DNA of 7,405 nucleotides. Origin: Acidobacteriota bacterium (GTDB lineage Bacteria > Acidobacteriota > Blastocatellia > Pyrinomonadales > Pyrinomonadaceae). The notes under the pieces are model-generated. The model did not search any database. It was not told the origin of the DNA and saw nothing but the letters and a program-made list of their open reading frames with translations. The position numbers and the translations under genes are program-made. Positions 5,223 through 7,405 of the stretch are shown piece by piece; position 1 is the first letter of the stretch; every line of letters starts with the position of its first letter. The stretch lies in contig JACCVS010000633.1 of NCBI GenBank assembly GCA_013698055.1, positions 1 through 7,405 on the forward strand. The letters run 5' to 3'.

Positions 5223-6566
5223 TCACGTTTGCCTGATCCAGCGTAGTACTTCGGGAACCGTCGCCCGTTTGCCATACATCAGCATCCCGATGCGATAGAT
5301 GCGCGCGGTCAGCCACATCAATAGCAACACGGTGGCGTAGCCGATGCCGAGCGAGAGCAGAATCTGCCAGAGAGGCGGAGTCTGCGTCACGATTCTGACG
5401 ATCATCGTGATCGGCGAAAAGAACGGGAACATGGAGACCCAGAAAGCCAGCGAAGAATTCGGACTGCGGATCACGGGAAACGCGAAGTAGAATCCTATAA
5501 TCAACATAAACAGGATAGGCATGGCAAGTTGCCCGCCTTCCTGTGTCGTGGTCACGACCGAGCCGACGAGCGCGTAAACGGTCGCGTAGATGAAGTAGCC
5601 GAGCATGAAGAAGAGAAAGAAATAAAGGAAAAAGATCGGCGGGACAGGCGGCAGCGAGATGTTCAGTCCGCGTGCGGAGAGCAGACCCACGCCGTAAAGC
5701 GAAAAAGCGCCGAAGGCCAGCGCCCAGACGCCAAACTGTGTCAGCGCGACCAGTGAGACGCCGATTAATTTACCGAGCATCAACTTGAAAGAGCTAACCG
5801 AAGAGAACAACATCTCAGCGATGCGCGTCTCCTTCTCTTCAACGACCGCACCGAGAATCACCTGGCCGTACATGATGATCATGATGTAAATCAGAAAGCC
5901 GACGATGAAGACGAAGAAGAAGCCGCCCCCCGATTCCTGTTTGCCGCTCTCGGTGTTGGTGGCTCTCATCGGGACGGGCGTGTTGATTCGGGCGATCAGG
6001 TCAGGAGAGATGTTTTCATCGTCCATCCTTTGATCGCGAACGGCGCTGCTGATACGTCCTCTAATCTGCTCCCTCGTAAAATCATCGCCCACGTTGCGAG
6101 CTGAATACTGCACCTCCCCGTTCTGTAAAATATCCGGTGGAAGAATGATGTATCCTTCAAGCTCGTCTTTATTCACTCTTCCGTTAAGCTCATTGCTGAC
6201 CTCTTTGAGCGAACGCCCATTCAGCGGCGCAGCCTCGATCTTGAAACTGCTTCCCTTATTATCTAGCTGGGCATCTGCTTCGCCGCCAGACTGTTCAGTA
6301 TTGGAGTTGGCGTTTTGATTTGCGCCCTCCGAAGTGTCAGGTTTCTTGCCCAGGATGGACTGGCGCACGCGCTCATACATCTTCCCGCCTTCGGTCTGGT
6401 CAATAATGGCGATGCGCGTCGCGCTCGGCTTGATGCTGGCGATGTATGCGGGCACCACCGTAAAGAGGGCGATCATTACCGGCCCTAGCACAGTGAAGAT
6501 GATGAACATCTTGGTGCGAACCCGCGTCAGGTATTCGCGCTTGACCACTGCCAGAAATTTCGTCAT
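5223..6566 (-). CDS. ABC-2 type transporter permease (NatB/YhaP-like)
   Basis: This is the membrane subunit of an ABC exporter, 447 residues long. It starts with a cytoplasmic KREYLTRVRTKMF stretch (9-21), then a first membrane helix (about 21-45). A large, probably extracytoplasmic domain (about 46-213) follows, then a cluster of helices at about 215-240, 266-296, 311-337, 347-365, 374-392 and 399-423. The VVEEKETRIAEMLFSSVSS segment (241-259) after the second helix is the hallmark of the NatB-like ABC-2 family. Within the outer domain, residues 77-105 are a polar Asn/Gln/Ser/Gly-rich linker that looks disordered. The ATG overlaps the stop of the ATPase gene (ATGA at 6563-6566), which indicates translational coupling. 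Relatives export sodium or act in antibiotic or peptide efflux, but the substrate here cannot be told. Confidence 0.92.
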   Translation of the reverse strand: MTKFLAVVKREYLTRVRTKMFIIFTVLGPVMIALFTVVPAYIASIKPSATRIAIIDQTEGGKMYERVRQSILGKKPDTSEGANQNANSNTEQSGGEADAQLDNKGSSFKIEAAPLNGRSLKEVSNELNGRVNKDELEGYIILPPDILQNGEVQYSARNVGDDFTREQIRGRISSAVRDQRMDDENISPDLIARINTPVPMRATNTESGKQESGGGFFFVFIVGFLIYIMIIMYGQVILGAVVEEKETRIAEMLFSSVSSFKLMLGKLIGVSLVALTQFGVWALAFGAFSLYGVGLLSARGLNISLPPVPPIFFLYFFLFFMLGYFIYATVYALVGSVVTTTQEGGQLAMPILFMLIIGFYFAFPVIRSPNSSLAFWVSMFPFFSPITMIVRIVTQTPPLWQILLSLGIGYATVLLLMWLTARIYRIGMLMYGKRATVPEVLRWIRQT

Positions 6567-7405
6567 TCGGTTTCAACCACCTTCGCGATAAAGATGTCAT
6601 TCAAGCTCGGCTCGACCAACTCGAATTTGCTGACGGTCGCGCCCGCCGCAATTAGTCTTTGGAGCAAGCTCTGCGCGTCTGCGCCTTCCGCCAGGAGAGC
6701 TTCTATCTCATCACTGTGATGTTCCACTTTGGCGACTAGATTCGGGTCGGCCAACACGCCATCGCCGCCTTCCACCCTGAGCGCCACGGAGTTTCGCCCG
6801 AAACTACTTTTGACTTCTCGCAACGTGCCGTCGAGAACTTTCCGTGATTTATTAATCATGCAGATGTCATCGCAAATCTTTTCGGCAACTTCCATCTGGT
6901 GTGTCGAGAAGATAATGGTCTTACCCTCTGCCTTTAGTTCCAGAACGATCTCTTTCAAAAGCTCCTGGGCGACAGGGTCGAGGCCGGAGAAAGGCTCGTC
7001 CAGAATCATCAAGTCTGGGTCGTGCAGAACCGCGGCGATGAACTGGATTTTTTGCTGCATACCCTTGGAAAGCTCGGTCGCCTTCTTCGTCTTCCACTCC
7101 GTCAGCCGAACTCTTTCGAGCCAGCGATCAATGGCTTCGTCAACCTTCCTGCCTTTGATGTTTTTCAACTCGCCGAAAAAGCGCAACTGCTCGACGATCT
7201 TCATCTTTTTGTAGAGGCCGCGCTCTTCCGGCAAATAACCGATACGGTCTTGTAGCTCTGCGCTCATCTTCTGGCCGAAGAGTTCGATTGTGCCTTCATC
7301 AGGCGCGGTGATGTTGACGATCATGCGGATGGTCGTGGTCTTGCCTGCGCCGTTCGGGCCGATGAGACCGAAAATCCTGCCGGGACGCACTCGCAGGCTG
7401 AGATT
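6563..7405 (-). CDS. ABC transporter ATP-binding protein (NatA-like), 5' end beyond the window
   Basis: This is the ATPase subunit partnering the downstream permease. Numbering from the GTG at 7390, Walker A is GPNGAGKTT (11-19). The Q-loop region reads GYLPEERGLY (51-60), with Glu where the usual Gln stands. The signature is LSKGM (107-111), Walker B is LMILDEP (127-133), the D-loop is SGLDP (135-139) and the switch histidine is H164 in FSTHQ. The last 80 or so residues match the C-terminal extension (DUF4162-like) of this exporter subgroup, ending in EPSLNDIFIAKVVE. The frame stays open to 7405 and encodes NLSLR before the GTG. That is the strand normally preceding Walker A, so the true start lies outside the window and the GTG is internal. 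The gene ends in a 4-base overlap with the permease. Confidence 0.93.
   Translation of the reverse strand, partial: NLSLRVRPGRIFGLIGPNGAGKTTTIRMIVNITAPDEGTIELFGQKMSAELQDRIGYLPEERGLYKKMKIVEQLRFFGELKNIKGRKVDEAIDRWLERVRLTEWKTKKATELSKGMQQKIQFIAAVLHDPDLMILDEPFSGLDPVAQELLKEIVLELKAEGKTIIFSTHQMEVAEKICDDICMINKSRKVLDGTLREVKSSFGRNSVALRVEGGDGVLADPNLVAKVEHHSDEIEALLAEGADAQSLLQRLIAAGATVSKFELVEPSLNDIFIAKVVETE

Noticed and set aside
6563..7390. GTG at 7390 as the true start of the ABC ATPase
   Set aside because: It lies only 10 codons before Walker A and cuts off the preceding strand. The frame continues to the window edge with family-like residues (NLSLR).

Overview
This is a bacterial chromosomal window carrying ordinary housekeeping genes. 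The GroEL and GroES sequences, the HrcA/CIRCE heat-shock control and the gene neighbourhood look to me most like Acidobacteriota, perhaps Blastocatellia. That is an impression from family resemblance, not a computed placement. No mobile element, CRISPR array, tRNA or rRNA gene is visible.

Layout. The left third (about 105-1905) is a plus-strand run of purC (SAICAR synthetase), a CvpA-family membrane protein and a small stand-alone Fis-type helix-turn-helix protein, probably co-transcribed. Next comes a gene-free stretch (1906-2395). It holds a degenerate 21-bp tandem array that begins inside the last codons of the Fis-type gene, followed by a strong sigma70-type promoter and a perfect CIRCE operator. 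These drive groES and groEL (2396-4471). A terminator-like hairpin with a T6 tract lies between groES and groEL, and a strong, probably bidirectional intrinsic terminator follows groEL.

The right half is on the minus strand. In transcription order it has an ABC-2 exporter ATPase (5' end cut by the window edge), its permease (4-base ATGA overlap), a 111-bp spacer with a long inverted repeat, and a CYTH-fold triphosphate-binding enzyme. The CYTH gene converges on groEL at the shared terminator.

How the genes work together. purC serves purine synthesis, and cvpA is often found with purine genes. groES and groEL form the chaperonin under HrcA repression. The ATPase and permease form one exporter of unknown substrate. 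I see no clear new biological system. The non-coding features most worth a second look are the 21-bp array, the hairpin between groES and groEL, and the wobble-rich stem between the permease and CYTH genes.
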